From CAZFQG01 sp964520785 (GTDB lineage Bacteria; Planctomycetota; Planctomycetia; Pirellulales; Thermoguttaceae): DNA of 40,336 bases. Below the pieces are notes generated by a model. The model did no database searches. It was given only the letters and a program-made list of their open reading frames with translations, and had not been told where the DNA came from. The position numbers were made by a program, and so were the translations under genes. The stretch lies in contig CAZFQG010000034.1 of NCBI GenBank assembly GCA_964520785.1, forward strand, positions 1 to 40,336, given 5' to 3'. Of this stretch, positions 14,424-23,697 are shown in pieces; the stretch's first letter is position 1; the number at the start of each line of letters is the position of its first letter.

Positions 14424-15299
14424 CTACGCGATCTTCGGGAATATGCCGCGCAAGAACCGCAGATGCGCCTGGTAGTCCGGTATCAGTCCGTTCGGCTTGG
14501 CCGCCTCGAGTTGAATCCACCCGCGATAGGCGATGTCGTCCATGGCCCGGCGGACTTTCTCGAAATCGACGCGGCCTTCCCCCAGCATGAACCGGCCGTC
14601 CTTTGCGTGGAATTCGCATAACCGGCCCAGGCGGCCCAAGAGGCGGATTTCCTCGTAGATATCGTAGCCCTTGTCGGTAGAGTTACCGACGTCGTAGTAG
14701 ACCTGGATCGCCTCGGAGCCGACCCGATCGATGAGGGTCAGGTTGTCCTCCGCACTGAGGTAGTTTTCCAGGCCGATGACGATCCCGTGCTTCTGGGCCT
14801 TGGGAGCGACGTCCTTCAGGATGCCGACAACTCGGTCGATTTCGTCCGTCTTGGCCATGTCCAGGTCGCCGTTTCCGAAAAACGCCGGCATGGAAACCGT
14901 CACGCCCAGCGCCTTGGCGATGTCGATGCTCTCGTCGAGCCAGACCGCCGCGCGGGGATCACTCTTGAGGGGAACGCGGTTCATTTCGCCGATCGCCAGC
15001 GAGGCGATGGCGATGCCGGATGCCTTCGAGGCGGCCAGGTACTTCTCGCGGACTTCCGCCTTGCGCATCTGCATGTCGTTCTCGACCGTTCCCATGCTGA
15101 CCTGGACACCGTCGAGGCCGATTTCCTTCGCCACCTCGAAACACCGGATGTCGCTGTGGCAACCGATCGACCAGTCGCACGCCCCAATGAGGAACCCCCC
15201 TTTCGCCCCGGCGGACTCCTCGGCCAACACGCGGGCGACTCCGCCAGCGGACACGAGGGCCCCGGCACAGGTGGACAACATGCGACGACGTGTGATCAT
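14424..15299 (-). CDS. Tat-exported sugar phosphate isomerase/epimerase-like protein
   Basis: A 291-residue protein of the xylose-isomerase-like TIM barrel family. The N-terminus carries a twin-arginine signal (TRRRMLSTCAG). Barrel strands with metal-type residues are seen: 'IGLENYLS' (E), 'VYYDVGNS' (D), 'CEFHAKDG' (H) and 'WIQLEAA' (E). This suggests a divalent-metal isomerase or epimerase acting outside the cytoplasm, possibly on 3-keto sugars, as has been shown for some relatives. AAGGAGC precedes ATG 15299. It is 205 bases upstream of the radical SAM gene on the same strand and so could feed into its transcript, but the gap and different function argue for separate units. A similar but distinct Tat-exported protein is encoded at 23908-24801. 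Confidence 0.85.
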   Translation of the reverse strand: MITRRRMLSTCAGALVSAGGVARVLAEESAGAKGGFLIGACDWSIGCHSDIRCFEVAKEIGLDGVQVSMGTVENDMQMRKAEVREKYLAASKASGIAIASLAIGEMNRVPLKSDPRAAVWLDESIDIAKALGVTVSMPAFFGNGDLDMAKTDEIDRVVGILKDVAPKAQKHGIVIGLENYLSAEDNLTLIDRVGSEAIQVYYDVGNSTDKGYDIYEEIRLLGRLGRLCEFHAKDGRFMLGEGRVDFEKVRRAMDDIAYRGWIQLEAAKPNGLIPDYQAHLRFLRGIFPKIA

Positions 15300-15959
15300 G
15301 GGAAGCTCCTTGTCGTGGGGGTGGAGAATTATCGCGAAAGAAAACGATACGGCCGAATGAGCCGATCAATCAGTCTACTCGGGTCCGGAACCGGAAGCAA
15401 GAAGGTAGGGGCCAAGTCCGGCGCGGCCGTCGGAGATTCCATTAATCTGGAGGGATTGTTGTACCTCCTTTTAAGGGAAAGGCCTCTCGGTCTTCGCCAA
15501 GTTATGCGAGGGACTCGTTTTGAGGAACGAAATTCGGCTCGTGACCACTTGGGCAGGACTTTGGCACTCGAACACTAAGGCGTCCACCATGCCTTTGGCT
15601 CTCAAGACTTGCAAAGAGCATGACCACAACGGTTTAGAGGATTTTGGCAAACCGGCCAACCCTGTCATCTCGCCTGCTCAGGGCTGTGGAATGTGCGGGT
15701 CTACTGGCCGGAAAACCGTTTAATGTAACGGCCCTGTCCGTCTTATATAACGACTTATGACCGTTATATATCACGGCTTCGGGCAAAGTCTGTGTGATTT
15801 AGTCGCTAGGATTGTCCTGCCTTGCCCATTCTCACACTGTCTTGAGTATGGCACGCCCCTTGCTACAGGGAATCTCCGTCCGAGAGCAAGGGCACGGCGA
15901 GGTCGGCTTCGCTCACGGCAATGGATGACCGGATTTCACTCGGAGTTACTCAAGACACA
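15300..15959. other. Intergenic stretch between divergent genes
   Basis: No convincing gene is seen. An AT-rich inverted repeat at 15744-15770 is the only clear structure; short open frames here have no domain-like content. Promoters for the isomerase (minus) and the lipoprotein (plus) must lie in it, but none is clear by eye. Confidence 0.5.
15744..15770. promoter_or_regulatory. AT-rich inverted repeat, operator candidate
   Basis: TATATAACG and CGTTATATA are perfect 9-base arms separated by nine bases. The repeat lies about 190 bases before the lipoprotein start. It may be a regulator site or a promoter element. Confidence 0.3.
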
Positions 15960-16400
15960 ATGAAATACCTGACAAATCGGCGCGGGCTCTTGCGGTTGGT
16001 CCTGGCACTGATGCCGGCCATGGTGGCATTCGGCTGCGGGACGCGGACGGATACCGTGCATGTCTATCCTACCCAAGGGGTCATTACGTATCGGGGGTAC
16101 GCAATCCCTGGGGCGTTCGTGGCGCTGCACCCCAAGTCGCCTACTCCCAACGCACCCAACCCCCGGGCGACGGTGGCGCCGGACGGTACGTTTGCCCTCT
16201 CGACGTTCGACGCGGCCGACGGGGCGCCGGCGGGGGAGTATGTCCTCACGGTCCAGTGGTATCGGCCGGTCAACCGCAACGGCGAGTTGTCGCCGGGTCC
16301 GAACGTGCTTCCTCGGCAATACGAAACGCCTCGGACCTCGCGGCTGCACGTCACCGTCGCGCAGGCCGAAACTCGCCTGCCCCCCATTAATCTGCGCTAA
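15960..16400 (+). CDS. Planctomycete lipoprotein with carboxypeptidase-regulatory-like fold
   Basis: A 146-residue secreted lipoprotein. The signal ends in a lipobox, 'VAFGC' with C26 as the anchored residue, followed by 'YPTQGVITYRGYAIPGAFVAL', 'RATVAPDGTFALSTFD', 'GAPAGEYVLTV' and 'PRTSRLHVTV'. This is the short beta-sandwich seen in many planctomycete surface lipoproteins that sit next to DUF1559 genes. ATG 15960 gives a proper signal peptide; the frame opens earlier at 15921 but adds only an N-terminal tail. It is 77 bases upstream of the DUF1559 gene and probably cotranscribed with it. Function is unknown; a cell-envelope role is likely. Confidence 0.8.
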   Translation: MKYLTNRRGLLRLVLALMPAMVAFGCGTRTDTVHVYPTQGVITYRGYAIPGAFVALHPKSPTPNAPNPRATVAPDGTFALSTFDAADGAPAGEYVLTVQWYRPVNRNGELSPGPNVLPRQYETPRTSRLHVTVAQAETRLPPINLR

Positions 16401-16477
16401 GAGGCTGCTTACGGATTTCCCGCCGTGCCATACGGCGAGCAACGGATTACGCTAGTTCTAAGTAAAGGAAAATTCCC

Positions 16478-17446
16478 ATGTTACGAAAACGGTTCGCGTT
16501 TACCTTGGTGGAGTTGCTGGTGGTGATCGCCATTATCGGCATTCTGATGAGCCTGCTGTTGCCGGCCGTTCAGGCGGCTCGCGGGGCCGCGCGGCGGAGT
16601 CAGTGTTTGAACAACTTGTGCCAGCTCGCGATTGCCACGCACACGTTTCATGACGCACAGAACCACTTTCCCTCCAGTGTCCGGCCGGCCGGCTTGACTC
16701 CGCTTCCCCGGATTGCCGGGATGACCCTGTTGCTCCCCTATTTCGAGCAGGGGAGCAGGTATGACGTCTACGACCGGACGAAGAACTGGCACGATCCGGG
16801 GAACGCCGCGGCCGTCAACCAGCGTATCGCCATCCTCGAATGCCCGTCGACTCCGAACCCCGAGCGTCTGGACGGGCTTCCCGAGGGGAGTCCCTGGAAA
16901 GCGACGGTGGGAGCGCCGAGCGATTACGCTGCCACCATCTACGTCGATCAACGCCTGGAAGACGCGGGTCTGGTGGACAAATCGGGGGTCGGCATGCTCG
17001 AACGCAACGCCAAGCCCCGTCCCGCGGACATCGCGGACGGCCTTTCCAATACGATCATGTTCGCCGAATCCGCCGGACGGCCGTTTCTGTATCGAAGAGG
17101 CAACCTGGTTTCGGAAGACCTGACCCGCGTTCGCGTCAACGGGGGCGGATGGTGCCGCCCGGCGAGCGAGATCAGCATTGACGGATCCAGCGGCGACGGC
17201 CTCACGTTTCCGGGGACCTGCGCCATCAATTGCACCAATGGAGAGGACTTCGGCGGAACAGCGTTTCCCCACCCGTACTACGGGTCGATGGGTACCGGCG
17301 AGGCGTACAGTTTTCATCCCGGCGGCGCGAACTTCGTCTTCGGCGACGGCTCGGTGCGGTTCTTGAGCGAGGCCATCGACATCCGCGAATTCGCCCGGCT
17401 GGTGACTCGCGCCGGAGGAGAAGTGGCCGCGGAGGTTGAGGACTAA
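16478..17446 (+). CDS. DUF1559 pilin-like protein with H-X9-DG motif
   Basis: A 322-residue protein opening with a type IV prepilin cleavage/methylation segment ('FTLVELLVVIAIIGILMSLLL') followed by the DUF1559 domain: 'QAARGAARRSQCLNNLCQL', 'HTFHDAQNHFPSS' and 'DIADGLSNTIMFAES'. It ends with the H-X9-DG motif 'HPGGANFVFGDGSVRFLSE'. DUF1559 proteins are massively multiplied in planctomycetes and are thought to be pseudopilins or surface structural proteins processed by a prepilin peptidase. AAAGGAAAA precedes ATG 16478. It pairs with the upstream lipoprotein. Confidence 0.95.
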   Translation: MLRKRFAFTLVELLVVIAIIGILMSLLLPAVQAARGAARRSQCLNNLCQLAIATHTFHDAQNHFPSSVRPAGLTPLPRIAGMTLLLPYFEQGSRYDVYDRTKNWHDPGNAAAVNQRIAILECPSTPNPERLDGLPEGSPWKATVGAPSDYAATIYVDQRLEDAGLVDKSGVGMLERNAKPRPADIADGLSNTIMFAESAGRPFLYRRGNLVSEDLTRVRVNGGGWCRPASEISIDGSSGDGLTFPGTCAINCTNGEDFGGTAFPHPYYGSMGTGEAYSFHPGGANFVFGDGSVRFLSEAIDIREFARLVTRAGGEVAAEVED

Positions 17447-17601
17447 CGAGTCCCCGCTCATTTGTCGGTTTCCAAAAAAATCGGGAGGGTGAATCACCTC
17501 CGCCTTGACCGGCTTGATCTTGGTCATTAGGTTACTATTGCGTGTAGGATGGTTGGTTAGCGGGGATCGAGCACGCCATTGTCGACGTCGAGACCAATGC
17601 G

Positions 17602-17889
17602 TTGGTGGTTTACCTGCCGGGCGTGGATGATAGTTCTATGGAGCGGTTACGCAGAGGCTTAGCGGTACCCGCCTGGGAGATGAAACGGCTCCGAGACCTT
17701 GTGATCCGGACTTCCCGCTATTACAGGGCGAAACGTTTTTTTCTCATCGACGCCGACGAGCGGCTTTTTGTCTCCGGGATCTGGCATTTCGAAAGCTGGC
17801 TCGATACCGGAGAACCAGAGCCGTTGGCGACGGCCGTGGAACAGTTCGTGCGGCGCCTTGCCAGGAAGAGTCCCTTTGAAGTAATGTGA
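17602..17889 (+). CDS. Hypothetical small protein, possibly truncated
   Basis: A 95-codon frame from TTG, or 83 residues from the internal ATG 17638. It is basic at the start and then has a protein-like stretch, 'RAKRFFLIDADERLFVSGI', and 'WHFESWLDTGEPEPLATAVE'. I do not recognise the family. The frame stays open upstream to a stop at 17545 but offers no ATG, and has no clear Shine-Dalgarno, so it may be the C-terminal part of a damaged gene. It lies between the DUF1559 gene and the convergent OppB gene. Confidence 0.4.
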   Translation: MVVYLPGVDDSSMERLRRGLAVPAWEMKRLRDLVIRTSRYYRAKRFFLIDADERLFVSGIWHFESWLDTGEPEPLATAVEQFVRRLARKSPFEVM

Positions 17890-18023
17890 ACGATCTGGAG
17901 GATGTGGAAGCCCTAAAAAACGGCATCACCTTCTTTCAAGCCTCCCGTGCCACTCCAACGCTTGCCCTGGGACGCCGTGAGGCTTCTCCCGACGAATCCG
18001 CCGGGTGGTGATTCAAGTGCTTT

Positions 18024-18941
18024 CTACTCCAGCTTGACCCGCGGATCCAGTAGGCAGTACGACAAGTCCACGAGGACGTTCATCGTGTACAGAAGCGTGG
18101 TATACAGCAGCACGAGTCCCATCGCCAGAGTGTAATCCCGCTGGGTCGCCGCTTCGATGAAGTGGGCGCCCAGGCCGGGAATGGCGAATATCTGCTCGAC
18201 GACGAGCGACCCGGTGAGAATTCCGGCCGTGGCCGGCCCGAGGAACGAGACGACCGGGAGCAGGGAGCACCGCAGGGCATGGTGGACGATGACCCGGCTC
18301 GGCGGCAGACCCTTCGCCCGCGCGGTCCGGATGTAGTCTTTGCTCAGCTCATCAAGCATTCCGGTCCGCGTCAGCCGCGCGATGTAGGCCGCGTAGGGCG
18401 CGCCCAGGCAGAATCCCGGCAGGATCAACTGCCGGAACGATCCCCATCCCGCCGCGGGAAAGATCGGAATGACGAAGACGAACAGGATGATGAGAATTCC
18501 GGCGATGACGAAATTCGGCAGGGCGATTCCTATCGTCGCCGCCGTCATGAAGACGAAGTCGAGCACCGTTCCGCGGCGCACGGCCGACACGATTCCCGCG
18601 GTCACGCCGAGAAGCATCGCGAACGTCATGGCGACGATCCCCAGCGACGCGGAAATGGGAAAGCCCTGCGCGATAATCTCATTCACGCTGAAATCCGCCA
18701 GGCGGTAACTGTCGCCCAGATCGAAACGACAGACGTTGCCCAATTCCCTGGCGTACTGCATCCAGAGCGGTTCATCCAGGTGATAGCGTTCCTTGATATT
18801 CGCCTCGATCTCCGGCGGAAGACTCCTTTCACTGTCGAACGGCCCCCCTTTCACGCTCCGCATCAGGAAGAACGTGACCGTGAACACGATCCACATCGTC
18901 ACGGCCATCCAGAAGAGCCGCCGCAGAAGAAACGTCGTCAT
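18024..18941 (-). CDS. Oligopeptide-type ABC transporter permease (OppB/DppB family)
   Basis: A 305-residue inner-membrane permease with about six hydrophobic segments, an N-terminal 'LLRRLFWMAVTMWIVFTVTF', and the OppB-type EAA loop 'DYIRTARAKGLPPSRVIVHHA' followed by 'LRCSLLPVVSFLGP'. A much longer frame reaches 19523, but that part is a shadow of the binding-protein gene; ATG 18941 overlaps the stop of the binding protein by four bases (ATGA). It moves peptides or other small solutes with the binding protein at 18938-20779. OppC and the ATPases OppD/OppF are missing here. Confidence 0.9.
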   Translation of the reverse strand: MTTFLLRRLFWMAVTMWIVFTVTFFLMRSVKGGPFDSERSLPPEIEANIKERYHLDEPLWMQYARELGNVCRFDLGDSYRLADFSVNEIIAQGFPISASLGIVAMTFAMLLGVTAGIVSAVRRGTVLDFVFMTAATIGIALPNFVIAGILIILFVFVIPIFPAAGWGSFRQLILPGFCLGAPYAAYIARLTRTGMLDELSKDYIRTARAKGLPPSRVIVHHALRCSLLPVVSFLGPATAGILTGSLVVEQIFAIPGLGAHFIEAATQRDYTLAMGLVLLYTTLLYTMNVLVDLSYCLLDPRVKLE

Positions 18942-20779
18942 TTCAACCCCTCCTCCGAAAAGACGCGGGCCTTCTCTTCCTGATCGATCCAGACCCTTCG
19001 CAGCGGATGGACGTCTTGAATGTTCCTGTAGAACCCTTTGACGTAGGGGCGGACCATCGACTGTGAAACGTAGTAGTAGACGGGGATGATCGGAAGCTCC
19101 CGCATGAGGATCGTTTCCGCCTCGTGGAAGAGCGCCGCGCGCCGGGCGTCGTCCGTCTCGTGCTTCGCCGCTTCGAGCAGTCGGTCGTATTCGGAATCGC
19201 CCCAGCCGGTTTGGTTGTTCGCCCCGTCCGTGACGAACATGTCCAGGAACGTATTCGGGTCGACGTAATCCCCGATCCACGCGGCCCGCGCGATGTCGTA
19301 CTCCCCCTGTCGCGTGCTGGTGAGGAACGCGGCCCACTCCTGGTTCTCCAGGCCGACGTCGATCCCCAGACCCCGTTTCCACTGCGACTGGATCAGCTCC
19401 GCGATCGCCTGGTGGGCGTCGCTCGTGTTGTAGAGAATCCGGACTCTCGGAAACCCCTTCCCTCCTGGGAAACCGGCCTCCGCCAGAAGCGCCCTCGCCT
19501 TCTCGACGTTGCGCGGCTCGCATTCGGCGGGACGGTAATTCACGTATTCGGAGATGTTCCGGGGCACAAGACTGGTCGCCGGAATCTGTCCGGCCTTCGT
19601 AATCGTTTCGACGATCTGGCGTTTGTCGAGCGCCAGCGCAAGCGCCCGGCGGACGCGGATGTCCTCCAGCGGCCTCTTGCGCGTGTTGATGCGGTAATAG
19701 TAGGTCCCCAAATAGGGTTCCGGGCGGAAGTCCCCTTGTTCGCGTTTGAGCAAATCCTCGACAACCTCGCCGGGAACGGTGGAAATCCAGTCAACCTCGC
19801 CCGTCAGGTAGAGGTTCAGCATCGTCGTGTAAGACTTGACCGCCAAAGCATCGACCGTGTTCAAGCGGACGTTGTCGCGATCCCAGTAATTCGGGCTCTT
19901 CTCCATCCGGATGCGGTCTCGGATGCGTCGGAATTTCAGGCGGAAAGCACCATTGCTGACGATGTTTTCCGGTTTGGTCCACGCCGGATACCCATGCTCG
20001 ATGAGGCACCGCGGATTGACCGGAAAGATCGGATAGAACCCCATCAGGTTCAAAAAATACGGCGTGGGGTGTCTCAGCCGGAATTCGACCGTACGCGAGT
20101 CGACCGCGCGCATTCCGACGCGGCGGAAGTCGAACGTGAGCCAGCGGTAGTCCTCGGCACCGGACGAGGAACCGCCCTTGCGAAATCGGCGAATTCGGCC
20201 GTCGATCTCCACGACATAGACCTTCGCGTCGCCGTCCTTCTCGATGTTCTTGAGGGTTCCGCGGATCACGCGGTCAAAATCGAAGGGGAGCTTGCCGGGA
20301 GCGCCGGTGGGAAGTTCGAGTTCAACCGGATCGCCCGGCTCAAGCTTCATAGTCGTGTATTTCTCGGCTCCTTCGATGTACCACCATTCATAGGCGTATT
20401 CCGCGCCGGTGGTGGGGTGAAGGAACCGGCGCATGGACCAGACAATGTCGTCCGCGGTGACCGGTTCGCCGTTCGACCAGAGTGCATCCTCGCGGAGGTG
20501 GAACGTGTAGGTGAGTTTGTCATCCGAGATATTCCACGATTCCGCCTGCCCCGGTATGGGCTGGAGCGTCTTGGGGTCCCAATTGACGAGCCCCTCGAAA
20601 ATGGAGCGGATAATCCTGCCCTCCGGTTGTCCGGTTACGAACGCCGGATCGACCGTCTTGATTTCATCCCCGTTGCAAAACGCGAAATCGGCCGGAGGGA
20701 GCGTTCCGAACGAAACGGCCCACGCCAATGCCCCAAGGGCCAGAAGGAGCAGTAGGTAGGGGGCGAATCTTCGCGGCAT
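18938..20779 (-). CDS. ABC transporter solute-binding protein, family 5 (OppA-like)
   Basis: A 613-residue extracytoplasmic binding protein. An N-terminal membrane/signal segment ('PYLLLLLALGALAWAVSF') is followed by family 5 motifs: 'TVDPAFVTGQPEGRIIRSIFE', 'LTYTFHLREDALWSNGEPVTA', 'IRVRRALALALDKRQIVETI' and 'DIARAAWIGDYVDPNTFLDMF'. The insert near residues 165-215 (KLEPGDPVELELPTG and around) is longer than in typical OppA. ATG 20779 is chosen because the signal segment begins there; the frame extends to 20866. It overlaps the permease gene by four bases. Substrate unknown; OppA-type proteins bind peptides, and relatives bind sugars or nickel. Confidence 0.9.
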   Translation of the reverse strand: MPRRFAPYLLLLLALGALAWAVSFGTLPPADFAFCNGDEIKTVDPAFVTGQPEGRIIRSIFEGLVNWDPKTLQPIPGQAESWNISDDKLTYTFHLREDALWSNGEPVTADDIVWSMRRFLHPTTGAEYAYEWWYIEGAEKYTTMKLEPGDPVELELPTGAPGKLPFDFDRVIRGTLKNIEKDGDAKVYVVEIDGRIRRFRKGGSSSGAEDYRWLTFDFRRVGMRAVDSRTVEFRLRHPTPYFLNLMGFYPIFPVNPRCLIEHGYPAWTKPENIVSNGAFRLKFRRIRDRIRMEKSPNYWDRDNVRLNTVDALAVKSYTTMLNLYLTGEVDWISTVPGEVVEDLLKREQGDFRPEPYLGTYYYRINTRKRPLEDIRVRRALALALDKRQIVETITKAGQIPATSLVPRNISEYVNYRPAECEPRNVEKARALLAEAGFPGGKGFPRVRILYNTSDAHQAIAELIQSQWKRGLGIDVGLENQEWAAFLTSTRQGEYDIARAAWIGDYVDPNTFLDMFVTDGANNQTGWGDSEYDRLLEAAKHETDDARRAALFHEAETILMRELPIIPVYYYVSQSMVRPYVKGFYRNIQDVHPLRRVWIDQEEKARVFSEEGLK

Positions 20780-20882
20780 GGTGGGTGATGGGTGATTAGG
20801 AAGGAGGGATGAGCCGCGACGCTTCGGGGTTTCTAACGACATGCGGAAAGCGGCGAAAACCGGCACGACGCGAAGGCGAGAA

Positions 20883-21560
20883 CTATTTGCCGGTTTTCAA
20901 CCGAATGTTCCGGAAGTGAATCTCGTCCCCTTCGGACGTCAGGACGATCTTCCCCGGCGCCGTTTCACAGTTCGTCGCCTGGTTCACCTGCCTGCCGTTG
21001 ATGAAGAGCGTAACCGTAGGACCCTCGGCGATGATCTTATACGTGTTCCACTCCCCCGGTTTCTTCTCGGCGTCTTGGGTCTTCTTCAGATTCGTCAGTT
21101 TCCCCAAGTCCGGGTGTTCGAGCGTCTTCAACCTTTCGGCCGGACCGTCAACCGTGAATCCGACCAGCCCCCAGAAGTCGCCCGCGTCGGGGGCGTTGAT
21201 CTGGGCCTCGAGGGATTTCGGCCAAATTCGGTTCGGACCGGTAGTGCGGATAAGAATTCCTCCCTTGCCCGGCTCCTTATCGGCGGGCCGGCGGAATTCG
21301 AGCGCCAGTTCGAAGTCGCCGTAGTCTTTCTCCGTGTAGATGTAGCCCTTGGGGACCCCCTTGCAAACCAGAATGCCGTCCTCGGTCAACGTCCAAACAT
21401 CGGCGGTCTTCGTCGCCGGATCCTCATGGAATGACTTCCAGCCCGCGATTTCACCGGAGGGGAGTTGCTCGGTCAAGAGTAGTTCGGCCCCATCGGCTAA
21501 AGAGGGCAAGATAAAGGCCGTGAGGAAGAAAATGACGATTATACGGGAAGAAAGTCGCAT
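20883..21560 (-). CDS. DUF1080 protein (3-keto-disaccharide hydrolase-type domain)
   Basis: A 225-residue secreted protein: signal peptide (residues 1-25, 'IIVIFFLTAFILPSLADG'), then the DUF1080 concanavalin-like sandwich with 'GWKSFHEDP', 'WTLTEDGILVCKG', 'YIYTEKDYGDFELALEFR', 'GGILIRTTG', 'SLEAQINAPDAGDFWG', 'EWNTYKIIAEG' and 'IHFRNIRLK'. DUF1080 proteins are very numerous in planctomycetes and some hydrolyse 3-keto-glycosides; activity here is not proven. AGGAG lies 8 bases before ATG 21560. The gene is about 100 bases from the OppA gene on the same strand and may share its transcript, which would fit uptake of sugar-derived solutes. Confidence 0.9.
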   Translation of the reverse strand: MRLSSRIIVIFFLTAFILPSLADGAELLLTEQLPSGEIAGWKSFHEDPATKTADVWTLTEDGILVCKGVPKGYIYTEKDYGDFELALEFRRPADKEPGKGGILIRTTGPNRIWPKSLEAQINAPDAGDFWGLVGFTVDGPAERLKTLEHPDLGKLTNLKKTQDAEKKPGEWNTYKIIAEGPTVTLFINGRQVNQATNCETAPGKIVLTSEGDEIHFRNIRLKTGK

Positions 21561-21768
21561 TGGGGGAACTCCTGGTCCGGAACGAAAAGGACTGTGGGCA
21601 AACAATTGCATTCTAGTTCATGTACCGGCTTCGCTGCAAGCACCGAGTCGCGTGAAACCGCCTGCGAAGACGTGGTCATGACCGCCGGACCGGGGGAAAG
21701 CGGACCCCTGATCAAAATGCGGAGGCGTCCGTCGCGCGATCCATTTCATTCAACGGTTTCCTTCCGTA

Positions 21769-23697
21769 TTATCGCCTTTTCCCGATCCGCACGGCGTACC
21801 GGGCGTGCCGGGAGAGAAAACCGCCCACCGCCGGTATGCCGAGCAGAAGTTGCCAAGTCGGCTCCGGAACCGGCGCTGGCAGGGGGATTCCCCAATTCCC
21901 CCGGACGATATCCAGATCGTCGCTTCCGACTCGTCCATCACCGTCGGCATCCCCCCAAAAGAGCATCCCAGGCGGAACCGTCTCTCCCCAGTACGCCCGG
22001 ACGAGGTCCAAATCGGTCGAGCCGACGGTCCCGTCGCAGTCCAGATCGCCGGGAATCGTCGTGTATGTCACGTCGAGGATCGGGTTCTTGGCCGGGTCGC
22101 CGTTGTCGTCGCTTTCGAAGTAGAACACGACGCGGTCCTCCTGGAGCTCACCGTCCGGCGTTCGCAACAGGAGACACAGCGACGCACCGGCGTCGACCGC
22201 CGCCTGGGCCGCGGCCGTGAACGCCGGCGTCGACTCCCACGTGTACGACGGCCCGTCGCTCAAGGCGGAACTCGGATTCGCCAACAGAACGGCGAGAGGC
22301 TCGGGATCGAAATCGCCGCCGGGCGCGTTCCAAGGGACTTCCAACGACCGCCGAGCCCAAGTGACTTCGGTTTCGTGGAATTCTCCCTCGATTGCGTAAA
22401 GGGCCAGTTCAAAGGGCGCGTCGACGCAGCCGATGGAATCCCGGTCGGCGAAGAGCGTGAGCGCAACGGACCCGATCCTCGCTCCTTCCGGCAAGACCGA
22501 AAGGTCGAAACCCAGTACTCCGCGGAGGGTTTTCGCATGCCCGGCCGTCTCGCCGACGATCATCAGATCGCTTTCTCCCTGATCCAAATCAGTCCGAATG
22601 TGGGCGACTTGGGTGACGTTCAAAGGGGGCGGCGAGAACTCCTCTTGAAATCGGACCGTACCGGCCGAAGGAAGCCGTTCCGGCTCGCTCACGGACAGCT
22701 TCGCCAGATAGATGCTGCTGCGGCCTTCGTGGCTGGAATAGTAGCTCATCCAAAGGGTGTCCTGGTACCAAACCATGCCGGGGTAACTGGTGTCACCGCC
22801 GGAAGGAAGGCGGATCAATTCGGTCATCCGTCCGTGTTCGAGGTCGACTTGCCAAACGGCCGTTCGCTGCACGGGAGAGTAGACCCGGCCCGCGGCCAGA
22901 ATCGTGCCGTCCGGCAGTTCGATCAACTCCGGCCCGCCGATCCGCGGAGAGATGGGCCGGAACGTCCAATCCGTGTAGTCGCCGTCGGCGGTCCCCAGCC
23001 ACGAAACATTCGTCCCGTCGTTCTGTCTCACGAGCGCCACCGCCGTTTGGTCCGCTCGAAACAACAGCGCCGTCTCTCCCGTTTCCGGAGCATCGGTAAG
23101 CGTGGGTACGATCGTCTCGTATTGAATGCCGTCGTCGCTACGGTAGAGCCGCGTCGAACGCGGGTGGGTCTTGATGTCGCCGTATCCGACCCCCAAAAAA
23201 TCACCGCGAGGCGTGACACCCACCCCCCAAAGCCACCAGTCCGGTTCTCCGACCTCGTAAGGGCCGTCCGACCAATCGCTCCCATCCGGACTGAAATAGA
23301 CGAGAGATTGGCGCTGTTTCGTTGCCGACAGGGGAGCCGCCGCCGTATTGAGCATCAACCGGCCGTCGGGAGTGACATTGAGCTTGGCGTCGCGCATGTC
23401 GTATTCCGGACCCCAGTCCAGAAGGGCAACTGACTCCCAATAAGTGCCGTTTTCCGAACAGATCACCCGAACATCGCCGTCCCCCGAGACCGCGTGCGAA
23501 CCGGCCTCGCGGAAAGCGAGGTACCACCGGTCCTGAAACCGGATAAGGTCGGTAAAGGCGTTGTGGGGAGCGGCATCCCACACCTTGACGACGCTGTCGA
23601 CGGACAAACGGACCGGCCCGCATAGGCCGGCCGACGGCGGAAGCAACAGGGCGACGAGAAGCTCCGCAAGGATGGTTAGGGGGCCGGGACGATTCAT
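21769..23697 (-). CDS. Sialidase-like propeller with DNRLRE-like, dockerin and PEP-CTERM ends
   Basis: A 642-residue secreted protein. After a signal peptide, residues 35-345 form a sialidase/neuraminidase-like propeller ('NAFTDLIRFQDRWYLAFREA', an Asp-box-like 'SPDGSDWSDG', 'LPDGTILAAGRVY'). Residues 365-545 look like a DNRLRE-type beta domain. Then come two dockerin-like Ca-binding repeats ('GDLDCDGTVGSTDLDLVRAYW' and 'GDADGDGRVGSDDLDIVRGNW') and a PEP-CTERM end ('VPEPTWQLLLG', hydrophobic, then basic RIGKRR). It should be exported and sorted to the surface. The dockerin type is almost the same as in the giant protein at 37199-40336. Catalytic sialidase residues are not all identifiable, so enzyme activity is uncertain. 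Confidence 0.85.
   Translation of the reverse strand: MNRPGPLTILAELLVALLLPPSAGLCGPVRLSVDSVVKVWDAAPHNAFTDLIRFQDRWYLAFREAGSHAVSGDGDVRVICSENGTYWESVALLDWGPEYDMRDAKLNVTPDGRLMLNTAAAPLSATKQRQSLVYFSPDGSDWSDGPYEVGEPDWWLWGVGVTPRGDFLGVGYGDIKTHPRSTRLYRSDDGIQYETIVPTLTDAPETGETALLFRADQTAVALVRQNDGTNVSWLGTADGDYTDWTFRPISPRIGGPELIELPDGTILAAGRVYSPVQRTAVWQVDLEHGRMTELIRLPSGGDTSYPGMVWYQDTLWMSYYSSHEGRSSIYLAKLSVSEPERLPSAGTVRFQEEFSPPPLNVTQVAHIRTDLDQGESDLMIVGETAGHAKTLRGVLGFDLSVLPEGARIGSVALTLFADRDSIGCVDAPFELALYAIEGEFHETEVTWARRSLEVPWNAPGGDFDPEPLAVLLANPSSALSDGPSYTWESTPAFTAAAQAAVDAGASLCLLLRTPDGELQEDRVVFYFESDDNGDPAKNPILDVTYTTIPGDLDCDGTVGSTDLDLVRAYWGETVPPGMLFWGDADGDGRVGSDDLDIVRGNWGIPLPAPVPEPTWQLLLGIPAVGGFLSRHARYAVRIGKRR

Noticed and set aside
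18942..19523. Long N-terminal extension of the OppB frame
   Set aside because: The extension is a shadow of the OppA gene in another frame; arginine/glycine-rich and without hydrophobic signal. OppB starts at 18941.
19124..20755. 543-codon plus-strand frame opposite the OppA gene
   Set aside because: Antisense frame caused by high GC; the minus strand has clear family-5 binding-protein motifs.
21805..23433. 542-codon plus-strand frame opposite the sialidase-like gene
   Set aside because: Antisense shadow; the dockerin and PEP-CTERM signals are on the minus strand.
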